A stretch of DNA of 14,557 nt from CAVQFC01 sp036497895 (GCA_036497895.1 DASXIR010000033.1:1-14557), one strand, 5' to 3'. Shown: positions 6,729 through 13,885, counted from the first letter of the stretch. Numbers and translations: made by a program. The notes: generated from the letters alone by a model not told the origin.

Positions 6729-7613
6729 ATGCGCGCCCTTCGATACGCATTCGACGAAGCGCTCGCGAGCCTGTGGCGCGGCCGCGACTCGGGCCTGCTG
6801 TCCACTGCCACCATTGCGCTGGCGCTGTTCGTGCTGGGCGGATTCCTCCTGGTCACGGCCAATCTCGAGCGCCTCGGCGCGCAGTGGAGCAGCACCGCCG
6901 AACTGTCGGTGTATGTGACCGACGAAGCGACGCCATCGGACCGGAAGGCGATCGAGGTCGCGCTGGCGGGCAGCGACGCGGTGTCCGGCCACGAATTCGT
7001 GTCCAAGTCCGACGCGCTCGCGCGCTTCAAGCAAACCTTCGGCGATCTCGCCCAGGCGATCGACGATCCGACGGACAACCCGTTGCCGGCGTCGTTCGAA
7101 GCGCACCTGCGTCCGGGGCCCGGGGCTGCGGCCAGCGTCGATGGTCTGGCTGCCACGCTGCGACAGATGCCGGGAGTCGCCGACGTCAGGTACGACCGCC
7201 AGTGGCTGAACCGACTGCTCACGGTCATCAGGTTGATCCGCGGCATCGGGCTGGCGCTCGGCACGCTGCTCGCGGTCGCCGCCGCCCTGACCGTGGCGAA
7301 CGTGGTCCGCCTCGCACTGTACGCGCGGCACGACGAACTGGACATCATGCACCTCGTCGGCGCTCCACCGGTGTACGTGCGCGGGCCGTTTGTGATGGAA
7401 GGCATACTGCAAGGCGGCGCCGGTGCCCTGACAGCCCTGGTAGTGCTGGCGGTGGTGTTTTTCGCTCTGCGCGCCCGATATCTCGTCCCGCTCGCCGCTG
7501 CCGTCAACCTGGCGGGGATTAGCTTTCTTTCCCCCTCACTCTGCATCCTGCTGGTGGTGGGGGGGATGGCGGTCGGGTGTCTTGGCGGGTTGGTGGCGGC
7601 CTGGAACCGCTGA
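6729..7613 (+). CDS. ftsX: Cell division protein FtsX (permease-like)
   Basis: 294 residues with the FtsX plan: a short cytoplasmic N-terminus (RALRYAFDEALASLWRGR), TM1 at about 23-43, a periplasmic domain at about 44-165 (beginning with the AELSVYVTDEAT strand, carrying EFVSKSDALARFKQTFGD and ending near PGVADVRYDRQWLNRL), then TM2 at about 172-195, TM3 at about 222-245 and TM4 at about 273-292. Between TM2 and TM3 is the cytoplasmic loop ARHDELDIMHLVGAPPVYVRGPF, characteristic of FtsX. It pairs with FtsE (start one base after the ftsE stop) in the inner membrane and passes the signal to a periplasmic hydrolase activator. That partner (EnvC or another) is often next door but is absent here; the following gene is a small unrecognised protein with its own promoter. 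Confidence 0.95.
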   Translation: MRALRYAFDEALASLWRGRDSGLLSTATIALALFVLGGFLLVTANLERLGAQWSSTAELSVYVTDEATPSDRKAIEVALAGSDAVSGHEFVSKSDALARFKQTFGDLAQAIDDPTDNPLPASFEAHLRPGPGAAASVDGLAATLRQMPGVADVRYDRQWLNRLLTVIRLIRGIGLALGTLLAVAAALTVANVVRLALYARHDELDIMHLVGAPPVYVRGPFVMEGILQGGAGALTALVVLAVVFFALRARYLVPLAAAVNLAGISFLSPSLCILLVVGGMAVGCLGGLVAAWNR

Positions 7614-7627
7614 CCTGTTACACAATC

Positions 7628-7657
7628 TTGACACTCGTTTTATCGCGGAACTACACT
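7628..7657 (+). promoter_or_regulatory. Strong sigma-70-type promoter upstream of the 94-residue protein
   Basis: Perfect -35 TTGACA (7628-7633), 18-bp spacer, and -10 TACACT (7652-7657; 4/6 with the key T, A and T). The predicted start is near 7664, giving a leader of about 30 bases with GAGGA (7684-7688) five bases before the ATG at 7694. It lies in the 80-bp gap after ftsX and probably drives the small protein, the glycerate kinase and rnr as one transcript, since the next gaps are an overlap and 6 bp. Confidence 0.6.
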
Positions 7658-7693
7658 GTCTGAAGTAACAGAAATTCAACTCCGAGGACCTGC

Positions 7694-7978
7694 ATGCCAC
7701 GCATCGCTCCCGATTCGAGGCCGATCAGCGCGCAGCACCTAATCGCAGAGTTTTACCGGGAAGAGTTTCTGAAACACCATCGCTGCCTGCAGGAGCAGCG
7801 GCCCTACTACTCGGAAAGCGCGATCACGGACGTCGAGACCGCGCTGACGAGAATCATGGAACAACTTGAACAACTCTCCACGCAAGACAACGCCCCGCAA
7901 CTGGTCAGCTCGCTCCTCAAGAAATTCGACGTCGTAACCGGCCTGTCGTCCTGGTCGGACCCCAAGCAAACACACTGA
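7694..7978 (+). CDS. Small protein of unknown function (94 residues)
   Basis: I do not recognise this protein. It is 94 residues, hydrophilic and predicted soluble, with no signal peptide, membrane span or metal motif. From about residue 12 it reads as two or three amphipathic helices (SAQHLIAEFYREEFLKHHRC, then a Tyr-Tyr-Ser turn, then ITDVETALTRIMEQLEQLS), followed by LVSSLLKKFDVVTGL and a polar tail. It has one Cys (C30). That it is a true gene rests on a consensus-like promoter, a GAGGA site at good spacing, an ATG, and coding-style sequence with no competing frame. It heads a tight cluster with glycerate kinase and RNase R; its TGA overlaps the likely start of the kinase gene. A small regulator or subunit is possible, but nothing in the sequence shows this. 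Confidence 0.7.
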   Translation: MPRIAPDSRPISAQHLIAEFYREEFLKHHRCLQEQRPYYSESAITDVETALTRIMEQLEQLSTQDNAPQLVSSLLKKFDVVTGLSSWSDPKQTH

Positions 7979-9345
7979 CGCGGTCACTTCCGGATCTCCG
8001 ACACGATCTCCTGGCGCTGGTCCGGGCCGGTATCGATGCGGCGGCGGCCGGTCCGCTGGTCGAACGCGCGCTCGCCGGCGCGGACGCGCGAGATCACGTC
8101 GATGTCGCGCGCCGCGTCGAGGACGGGTCGCGACGGGGCGGGGATGTCGCGCGAGGTTTCAGCGGAGCGTCCGGCGACCGCTACGTGATCGTCGCCGCGG
8201 GCAAGGCGGCACCGGCGATGGCCGCGGCTGCGGCGCGGGTCCTCGGCGAACGCGTCCGAACCGGACTGGTCGTCAGCGCCGAGCCCGCGACCGTTCCCGC
8301 CGGCTTCGAGTCAATCGTCGGCGGTCATCCGGTTCCAACTGCAGGCAGCGAAGCGGCGGGACGTCGTGCGCTGGCGCTCGCCGGCGACGTCAGCGAGACC
8401 GGCACGCTGCTGGTGCTGCTCTCGGGTGGGGCATCGGCGTTGATGGCGGTGCCGGCTGACGGCCTGACGCTCGACGACAAGCGCGCCGCGACCGCGCAGC
8501 TGCTTCGCGCCGGGGCGGACATTCACGCGCTGAATACCGTGCGCAAACACCTGTCCGCGATCAAGGGTGGCCAGCTCGCGTCGCGCGTCGCCGGCCGTTG
8601 CCGAACGCTCGTCATGTCCGACGTCGTCGGCGACGATCCGAGCGTCATCGCGTCCGGTCCGACCGTGGGCGACGAGAGCTGCTTTCAGGACGCGCTCGAG
8701 GCGATCCAGCGGCTGGGCGGGGAAGGCCGCTATCCGGCAACGATCGTCGAGCGGCTGCGGCGCGGCGTGAGCGGCGCCGTGCCGGAGACGCCCGCGTCAG
8801 GCGATGCACGGCTCGCGCGCGCGACGACGACCGTCATCGGTTCGCGGCGCGATGCGATGGCGGGTGTCGCCGCGGCTGCCACGGTGCGAGGCTATAACGT
8901 GCTGCGCCTCGACGACCCGGTCGTCGGCGAAGCGCGAAGCGCAGCCGTCGCGCACGTGCGCGCGGTGCTGGCGCGGGTCAGCGATAGCGCGCGTCCGACC
9001 TGTGTCGTCTCGAGCGGCGAGACGACTGTGCGCGTCACCGGCCACGGCAAGGGCGGCCGCAACCAGGAGTTCGCGCTGGCGTCGGCGACGCTGCTGGCTG
9101 AGGCAGGCGGGGCCCACGTGGTGCTGGCGAGCGTCGGCACCGACGGCATCGACGGGCCGACCGACGCTGCCGGCGCGCTGGCTGACGCGACCACGGCGGG
9201 CCGCGCCCGGGGCGCCGGACTGGCGCCGGACCGTTTTCTCGCAGACAACAATGCCTACGCGTTTTTCGACGCGCTGGGCGACCTCATTCACACGGGTCCG
9301 ACCGGCACGAACGTCGGCGACCTCCAGATAATTCTGTTAGCCTAA
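7975..9345 (+). CDS. Glycerate 2-kinase, MOFRL/DUF4147 family (often annotated hydroxypyruvate reductase, TtuD/GckA)
   Basis: Transfers phosphate from ATP to D-glycerate, giving 2-phosphoglycerate, in the cytosol; the family's older name 'hydroxypyruvate reductase' is likely a misnomer. Motifs, numbering from 7975: VIVAAGKAAPAM at 71-82, LSGGASAL at 149-156, NTVRKHLSAIKGGQLA, MSDVVGDDPSVIASGPT, GKGGRNQEFALA, GTDGIDGPTDAAG, and the MOFRL signature TGPTGTNVGDL at 440-450. Upstream of the GTG at 8185 the frame continues with DLRHDLLALVRAGIDA...LVERAL, which looks like the family's conserved N-terminal helix, so a GTG start would lose real sequence. Between the in-frame stop at 7867 and 8185 there is no ATG, GTG or TTG. 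The best candidate is CTG at 7975, overlapping the upstream TGA as CTGA. The function is secure; the exact start is not. It could also be 8011 (CTG), or the sequence could hold an error. Confidence 0.88.
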   Translation: MTRSLPDLRHDLLALVRAGIDAAAAGPLVERALAGADARDHVDVARRVEDGSRRGGDVARGFSGASGDRYVIVAAGKAAPAMAAAAARVLGERVRTGLVVSAEPATVPAGFESIVGGHPVPTAGSEAAGRRALALAGDVSETGTLLVLLSGGASALMAVPADGLTLDDKRAATAQLLRAGADIHALNTVRKHLSAIKGGQLASRVAGRCRTLVMSDVVGDDPSVIASGPTVGDESCFQDALEAIQRLGGEGRYPATIVERLRRGVSGAVPETPASGDARLARATTTVIGSRRDAMAGVAAAATVRGYNVLRLDDPVVGEARSAAVAHVRAVLARVSDSARPTCVVSSGETTVRVTGHGKGGRNQEFALASATLLAEAGGAHVVLASVGTDGIDGPTDAAGALADATTAGRARGAGLAPDRFLADNNAYAFFDALGDLIHTGPTGTNVGDLQIILLA

Positions 9346-9351
9346 ATTCAG

Positions 9352-11628
9352 ATGTTTTCAAGCGATCAAGTCCTCGCGCTGATGCGGGAACGGGTGCATC
9401 ACCCGGCCGGCATGCGTGAGTTGTTACAAATTCTCAAAGTGGCCAAGGACGACCAGGCGTCGTTCAAACGTCACATCAAGTCACTCGTTTCTTCGGGCGA
9501 TCTCATTCACATTCGCGGGCAGCGCTTCGGCCTGCCCGAAAAAATGGACCTGTACGTCGGCCGGTTGCAGGCGCATCCGGCGGGGTACGGCTTCGTCACT
9601 CCTGAGCGTCCGCTCGATTCCGGCGGCGGTGATATCTACATCGGCAACACCCACCTCAACGAAGCGATGAACGGCGATCGCGTCGTCGTCCGGATCGAGC
9701 GGATCAAGGACGGCGGCCGCGCCGAAGGGCGCATCATCCGCATTCTCGAGCGCGCCAACGAATGGATCGTCGGCCGCTACGACCGCGACGAAAACGGCAT
9801 GGGTTACGTCGTGCCGTTCGACCGCCGCGTGCTCATGGATATCGTCGTCCCGGCCGGCCAGGAGGGGGGGGCCTCGCCGGGTGAGATGGTCACGCTGGAA
9901 CTCACTCGCTGGCCGACCGCCACGCGGAGTGCGATTGGGCGGGTTGCCGACGTCCTTGGCAGTATCGATGCGCCCGGCGTGGACACCGAGATCATCATCC
10001 GCAAACACGGCATCCCCGATGCGCACTCGAGCGAGTCGATTGCCGAAGCGTTGAAGCTCGGGACGACCGTTGCGGAACGCGACATCCGTGGGCGGACGGA
10101 CTTTCGTGAACTGGTGACGGTCACCATCGACGGGGAACATGCGCGCGACTTCGACGATGCGATCACGATCGAGCAACTGGCCAATGGCAATTACTGGCTC
10201 GGGGTTCACATCGCGGACGTGTCGCACTACGTCCGCGAAGGCAGCGCGCTCGACCGCGAGGCCTACGATCGCGGCACCTCGGTGTACTTCCCCGAGCGGG
10301 CGGTCCATATGTTCCCGTCCGAGCTCTCAACCGGGCTGTGCAGTCTCAATCCGCATGTCGATCGCCTGGTGCAGTCGTGCTTCATGGAGATCGATCGTCA
10401 GGGCCAGGTCCGGCGCCACGAGTTTCACGATGGCGTCATCAACAGCAACGAACGGATGACCTACAGCGCGGTCAACGGCATCCTGACCGATCGCGATCCG
10501 GCACTGCTCAAGCAGTACGCCGCGCTGGTGCCGAAGTTCGAGCAGATGCGCGATCTGTTCAAGATTCTCAACGACGCGCGGCGCCGGCGAGGCTCCATCG
10601 ACTTCGACCTCAGCGAAGCCGAGGTCATTGTCGACGAGGGCGGTGTCGTCGAGGCGATCATCGCGCTGCAGCGCAACGTGGCGCACCGGCTGATCGAAGA
10701 GTTCATGCTGCTGGCGAACGAGACCGTTGCGTCGTATCTCGAAGAACAGAACGCGCCGGCGCTGTATCGGATCCACGAGGAGCCCGACATCCTCAAGGTC
10801 GCCAAGTTCGAGGATTTCATTTCGGGCTTCGGCTACAGCCTCGCGGCACCGCCGAACGGGCTCAAGCCCGCGCACTTCCAGAAGCTGATTCAGCAGATCC
10901 ACGGCAAACCCGAGGAAAAGCCGATCGCGATGCTGATGCTGCGGACGATGCAGAAGGCGCGGTATGCGCCGGAGAACCGCGGACACTTCGGTCTGGCCGC
11001 GCCGAGCTACACCCACTTCACGTCGCCGATCCGCCGCTATCCCGATCTCGTCGTTCATCGCGCGCTGCGCGCTGCGAGGCACGGGCTGCTGACCGACGAA
11101 CAACGCGAGGAGTGGAACGAGGATCTTCCCGAGATCGCGCGCCATACCTCGGAAATGGAGCGGCGCGCCGACGATGCCGAACGCGAGCTGCTGCAGTGGA
11201 AGAAGGTGAAGTTCATGGCCGACAAGGTCGGCGATGAATTCGAGGGATTCGTCACCGGCGTCGCTGCGTTCGGACTGTTCGTCGAGTTGATCGAGCACTT
11301 CGTCGAAGGCCTGATTCACGTCTCGACGATGGCCGATGACTATTACCGGTTCATCGAAGGCGGCCATCTGCTGCGCGGCGAGAACACGCAGAAGACCTAC
11401 CGCCTCGGCGACAAAGTGAAAGTCCAGGTCGTGCGCGTCAACATGGACGTGCGTCAGATCGATCTCGGGCTCGTCGAAATCCTCGAACGCGTCCGCGACG
11501 GTGAGCGCGGACCGCGGCGCAGCAAGGCAACGCCGAAACACCAGAAGCATCAGAAGCACCAGAAAAGCGGGCGCAAGCAGCGTCCGGGTCGAAGTGAACG
11601 TCAGGGGCGTAAACGAGGTAAGCGATGA
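9352..11628 (+). CDS. rnr: Ribonuclease R (RNase II/RNB family 3'-5' exoribonuclease)
   Basis: 758 residues, a normal RNase R length. Order of domains: N-terminal winged helix at about 1-64; cold-shock/OB domain at about 66-125 (VGRLQAHPAGYGFVTPE...GDRVVVRI); second OB domain; RNB catalytic domain at about 248-575 with the metal-binding aspartates D260, D266, D268 and D269 in DGEHARDFDDA; then GRNRGHFG-like ENRGHFGLAAPSYTHFTSP; S1 domain from G627 (DEFEGFVTGVAAFGLFVEL); and a Lys/Arg-rich tail. It degrades structured RNA processively from the 3' end and helps in mRNA decay, rRNA quality control and trans-translation. The ATG lies 6 bp after the glycerate kinase stop, without a clear Shine-Dalgarno, so coupling is likely. 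The basic tail contains three repeats of H-Q-K, encoded by 9-bp DNA repeats at 11539-11565. Confidence 0.97.
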   Translation: MFSSDQVLALMRERVHHPAGMRELLQILKVAKDDQASFKRHIKSLVSSGDLIHIRGQRFGLPEKMDLYVGRLQAHPAGYGFVTPERPLDSGGGDIYIGNTHLNEAMNGDRVVVRIERIKDGGRAEGRIIRILERANEWIVGRYDRDENGMGYVVPFDRRVLMDIVVPAGQEGGASPGEMVTLELTRWPTATRSAIGRVADVLGSIDAPGVDTEIIIRKHGIPDAHSSESIAEALKLGTTVAERDIRGRTDFRELVTVTIDGEHARDFDDAITIEQLANGNYWLGVHIADVSHYVREGSALDREAYDRGTSVYFPERAVHMFPSELSTGLCSLNPHVDRLVQSCFMEIDRQGQVRRHEFHDGVINSNERMTYSAVNGILTDRDPALLKQYAALVPKFEQMRDLFKILNDARRRRGSIDFDLSEAEVIVDEGGVVEAIIALQRNVAHRLIEEFMLLANETVASYLEEQNAPALYRIHEEPDILKVAKFEDFISGFGYSLAAPPNGLKPAHFQKLIQQIHGKPEEKPIAMLMLRTMQKARYAPENRGHFGLAAPSYTHFTSPIRRYPDLVVHRALRAARHGLLTDEQREEWNEDLPEIARHTSEMERRADDAERELLQWKKVKFMADKVGDEFEGFVTGVAAFGLFVELIEHFVEGLIHVSTMADDYYRFIEGGHLLRGENTQKTYRLGDKVKVQVVRVNMDVRQIDLGLVEILERVRDGERGPRRSKATPKHQKHQKHQKSGRKQRPGRSERQGRKRGKR
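11539..11565 (+). repeat. Three 9-bp tandem repeats in the rnr tail
   Basis: Three imperfect copies of CA(C/T)CAGAA(G/A) encode HQK-HQK-HQK in the basic C-terminal tail of RNase R. The units differ only at third codon positions, so the peptide repeat is exact while the DNA repeat has drifted. Confidence 0.7.
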
Positions 11629-11648
11629 ATATCGGAGCTTACCGTCTC

Positions 11649-11772
11649 AATGGCTGATGGCTAACGGCTGATGGTCATGGGCGATGGTCAACAGCAGCGC
11701 TTCGTCCATCCCCCATAGCCATCAGCCATCAGCCATCAGCCATCAGCCATCAGCCATTAGCCATTAGCCATT
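11649..11772. repeat. Heptamer repeat array in inverted arrangement (long imperfect hairpin)
   Basis: Right arm: eight perfect head-to-tail 7-bp units at 11717-11772, five AGCCATC followed by three AGCCATT. Left arm: four units of the complementary type (AATGGCT, GATGGCT, AACGGCT, GATGGTC) at 11649-11676. Inside these, ATGGGCGATGG (11677-11687) pairs with CCATCCCCCAT (11706-11716) with one mismatch across an 18-base loop. Together 11649-11687 and 11706-11744 can form a stem of about 39 bp with roughly six mismatches, leaving four extra heptamers on the selB side. It fills almost the whole rnr-selB gap and ends one base before the selB ATG. No T-run follows, so it is not a standard intrinsic terminator, though the stem may protect the rnr transcript 3' end or reduce read-through. 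Similar short-period intergenic repeats exist in several GC-rich and cyanobacterial genomes. Confidence 0.9.
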
Positions 11773-11773
11773 G

Positions 11774-13729
11774 ATGATGACCCGCTCAGTCGTCGTGGGA
11801 ACCGCCGGACACATCGATCACGGCAAGAGCGCGCTGGTGCTGGCACTCACCGGCACCGACCCCGATCGACTCAAGGAAGAAAAAGCGCGCGGCATCACGA
11901 TCGACCTCGGCTTCGCCCACCAGATCTTCGACGGCATCAATTTCGCGTTCGTTGACGTGCCCGGACACGAGCGGTTCGTGAAGAACATGCTCGCCGGCGT
12001 CGGCGGCATCGATCTCGTCGTGCTGGTCGTCGCCGCTGACGAATCGGTGATGCCGCAGACGCGCGAGCATTTCGAGATCTGCCGGCTGTTGCACGTGCCG
12101 GTTGGCGTGGTCGCGCTCACCAAGTCGGATCTGGTCGATTCGGACACGCTCGGCATCGTGCGGCTCGACGTTCGGGAACTGGTGGCGGGTTCGTTTCTTG
12201 AGAACGCGCCCGTGATCGCGGTCTCGGCGCGAACGGGTGAGGGTCTGGCCGCGCTGAAGTCCACGCTGGTTGACGTCAGCCGGCGCGCGATTTCGCGCGC
12301 TGAAGGCGGCGTCACTCGCCTGCCGATCGATCGGGTCTTCTCGATGAAGGGCTTTGGTACGGTCGTGACCGGTACGCTTGTGTCCGGCACCATCGCCGTC
12401 GAACAGACCCTGGCGGTGTTGCCGGGGGATGGATCGGTGAAAGTGCGCGGTGTTCAGGTGCATGGCGAGAAGCAGATCGCGGCCGTGGCGGGGCAGCGTT
12501 CGGCGCTGAATCTGAGCGGTGTCGACGTCGAGGATCTTGCGCGCGGCCAGTCGCTGGTGACCGCGGGCGCGTTCGAGGCAACACGTATCGTAGACGCGAC
12601 GATCGAACTCCTGCCGAGTGCGAAGGCGCTGAAGCATGGCGCGCGAGTGCGCCTGCATCAAGGGACGGCCGAGATCATCTGCCGCGTCGCGTTGATCGGT
12701 CCACTTCCCGCGCGGGGCGCGGATCGCCGTGACGGGGATGCGTTTGCGATTCAGGCCGGTGAACGCGCCTTCGCGCGGGTCAGGCTCGAAACGCCGGCCG
12801 TGCTGGTGCGTGGAGATCGCTTCGTTCTCCGTGCCTACTCCCCTCCGGTGACCATCGCCGGTGGCACGGTGCTCGATCCTCAGCCGCCGCGCGGCGCCAT
12901 TCGAACCTTGGCCGCACTCGAGCGCTGCAGCCGCTTGATGTTCGATCCGGCCGGAGATCTTACCGATGCCGCGCTGCGGGCGATGCGGGTCGTGATCGAC
13001 GACGCCGGTCCAGCGGGTGTGCCAATCGGGACCTTGACATCCCGGCTGGGCATCGACCCTCGCGAGATCGCCGCGCGGCTGAGGGACCTTGACCAGTCAT
13101 CTGCGGCGATTCGCGCGGGCGACGTGCTGGTAGCGCCCTCGATTTTTACGCGGCTCAAGGATTCGATCCTGGCAACTCTTGCCAGCCATCACGCGACCGC
13201 ACCATTGGTCGGTGGCCTGCCGCGCGAGGATCTTCGCGACCAGGTATCACGGCACGGTCACGTGGCGATTTTCGATCGGGCGCTCGCCGAGCTGTCAGCC
13301 GAGGGCAAAGTGTCGCTGCGGGATCGCGTGGCGCTGGCGACGCACCGCCTCGAGCTGTCGCCGGATGAAGAGCGCGCGGTCGCGACGATCGAGCAGGTGT
13401 TCCGCGCACGTGGTCTCCAGCCGCCAGACTCGTCCTCCGTCGGCATCGAGGCCGGCGTTTCGGCGCCGATTGCCGAGCGTCTGGTCAAGCTGCTGCTACG
13501 GCAGAAAGTGCTGGTGCGTGTGGATACGCTGATCTTCCACGACCAGGCGTTGCAGGAATTGAAGCGGAGCGTGGCAGCGATCAAGGCGGCGGGTGAAACG
13601 GCACGGATCGACGTCGCCGGGTTCAAGGAACGCTACGGCGTGACCCGCAAGTTCGCGATTCCCCTGCTCGAATATCTTGACCGCGAGCGTGTGACGCGGC
13701 GGGTCGGAGAATCGAGGCTGGTCTTATGA
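11774..13729 (+). CDS. selB: Selenocysteine-specific translation elongation factor SelB
   Basis: 651 residues from ATG 11774 (650 from the adjacent ATG 11777; a TTG at 11771 is also in frame, with a TAG just before it). EF-Tu-like GTPase: G1 GHIDHGKS at 12-19, RGITIDLGF at 39-47, G3 DVPGHERF at 61-68, G4 TKSD at 116-119. Two beta-barrel domains follow (IDRVFSMKGFGTVVTGT; GDRFVLRAYSPPVTIAGG). The C-terminal half consists of winged helices that bind the SECIS hairpin, ending with FKERYGVTRKFAIPLLEYLDRERVTRRVGESRLVL-type sequence (a long conserved stretch at about 615-651). It brings Sec-tRNA to in-frame UGA codons, so selA/selD/selC and selenoproteins should exist elsewhere. No Shine-Dalgarno precedes it, because the heptamer repeat array reaches to one base before the ATG. 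Its last 6 bp overlap convergent tatA. Confidence 0.96.
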   Translation: MMTRSVVVGTAGHIDHGKSALVLALTGTDPDRLKEEKARGITIDLGFAHQIFDGINFAFVDVPGHERFVKNMLAGVGGIDLVVLVVAADESVMPQTREHFEICRLLHVPVGVVALTKSDLVDSDTLGIVRLDVRELVAGSFLENAPVIAVSARTGEGLAALKSTLVDVSRRAISRAEGGVTRLPIDRVFSMKGFGTVVTGTLVSGTIAVEQTLAVLPGDGSVKVRGVQVHGEKQIAAVAGQRSALNLSGVDVEDLARGQSLVTAGAFEATRIVDATIELLPSAKALKHGARVRLHQGTAEIICRVALIGPLPARGADRRDGDAFAIQAGERAFARVRLETPAVLVRGDRFVLRAYSPPVTIAGGTVLDPQPPRGAIRTLAALERCSRLMFDPAGDLTDAALRAMRVVIDDAGPAGVPIGTLTSRLGIDPREIAARLRDLDQSSAAIRAGDVLVAPSIFTRLKDSILATLASHHATAPLVGGLPREDLRDQVSRHGHVAIFDRALAELSAEGKVSLRDRVALATHRLELSPDEERAVATIEQVFRARGLQPPDSSSVGIEAGVSAPIAERLVKLLLRQKVLVRVDTLIFHDQALQELKRSVAAIKAAGETARIDVAGFKERYGVTRKFAIPLLEYLDRERVTRRVGESRLVL

Positions 13730-13885
13730 CTTCTTGTCGGAGTCGCCGTCGTTCATGCCGTCCTTGAAGTTCTTGATCGCGCTGCCCATCCCTTTGGCGA
13801 GGCCAGGGAGACGATTGGCCCCGAAAATCAGGATCACAATCAAGAGAATGATCAGCAGCTCGGGGACGCCAAGTGAACCAAACAT
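13724..13885 (-). CDS. tatA: Twin-arginine translocase subunit TatA/TatE
   Basis: 53 residues, short even for TatA (commonly 55-90). Seen: short periplasmic N-terminus (MFGSLGVPE) with the conserved E9 before the membrane helix at about 8-22 (LLIILLIVILIFG), the F21-G22 hinge, then the amphipathic helix at about 25-43 (RLPGLAKGMGSAIKNFKDG), and an acidic/basic tail ending DSDKKS. TatA oligomerises with TatC to export folded proteins carrying twin-arginine signals. The ATG at 13885 has GGAG seven bases upstream and an extended -10 promoter about 40 bp upstream, both supporting this start. The TAA at 13726-13724 lies inside the last codons of selB on the other strand. No tatC is visible. Without a longer tail or TatB-type coiled coil, TatA rather than TatB is the better call. 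Confidence 0.92.
   Translation of the reverse strand: MFGSLGVPELLIILLIVILIFGANRLPGLAKGMGSAIKNFKDGMNDGDSDKKS

Noticed and set aside
6281..7546. Minus-strand open frame spanning ftsE and ftsX (421 codons)
   Set aside because: It crosses two well-supported genes antisense, and its composition (Arg/Ala/Ser-rich) is that of a shadow frame.
8185..8187. GTG at 8185 as the start of glycerate kinase
   Set aside because: It would remove about 60 residues that look like the family's N-terminal helix and start directly at the nucleotide-binding strand; no ribosome-binding site precedes it.
10327..11559. Long minus-strand open frame opposite rnr (410 codons)
   Set aside because: It is a shadow of the RNase R catalytic and S1 domains in a GC-rich genome, with no recognisable motifs or ribosome-binding site.
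11625..11657. Ten-residue ORF overlapping the rnr stop as ATGA
   Set aside because: It is too short, has no support beyond the chance overlap, and ends inside the repeat array.
11717..11772. Heptamer array as a possible CRISPR
   Set aside because: The units are 7 bp and contiguous with no spacers, there is no leader, and no cas genes are near.
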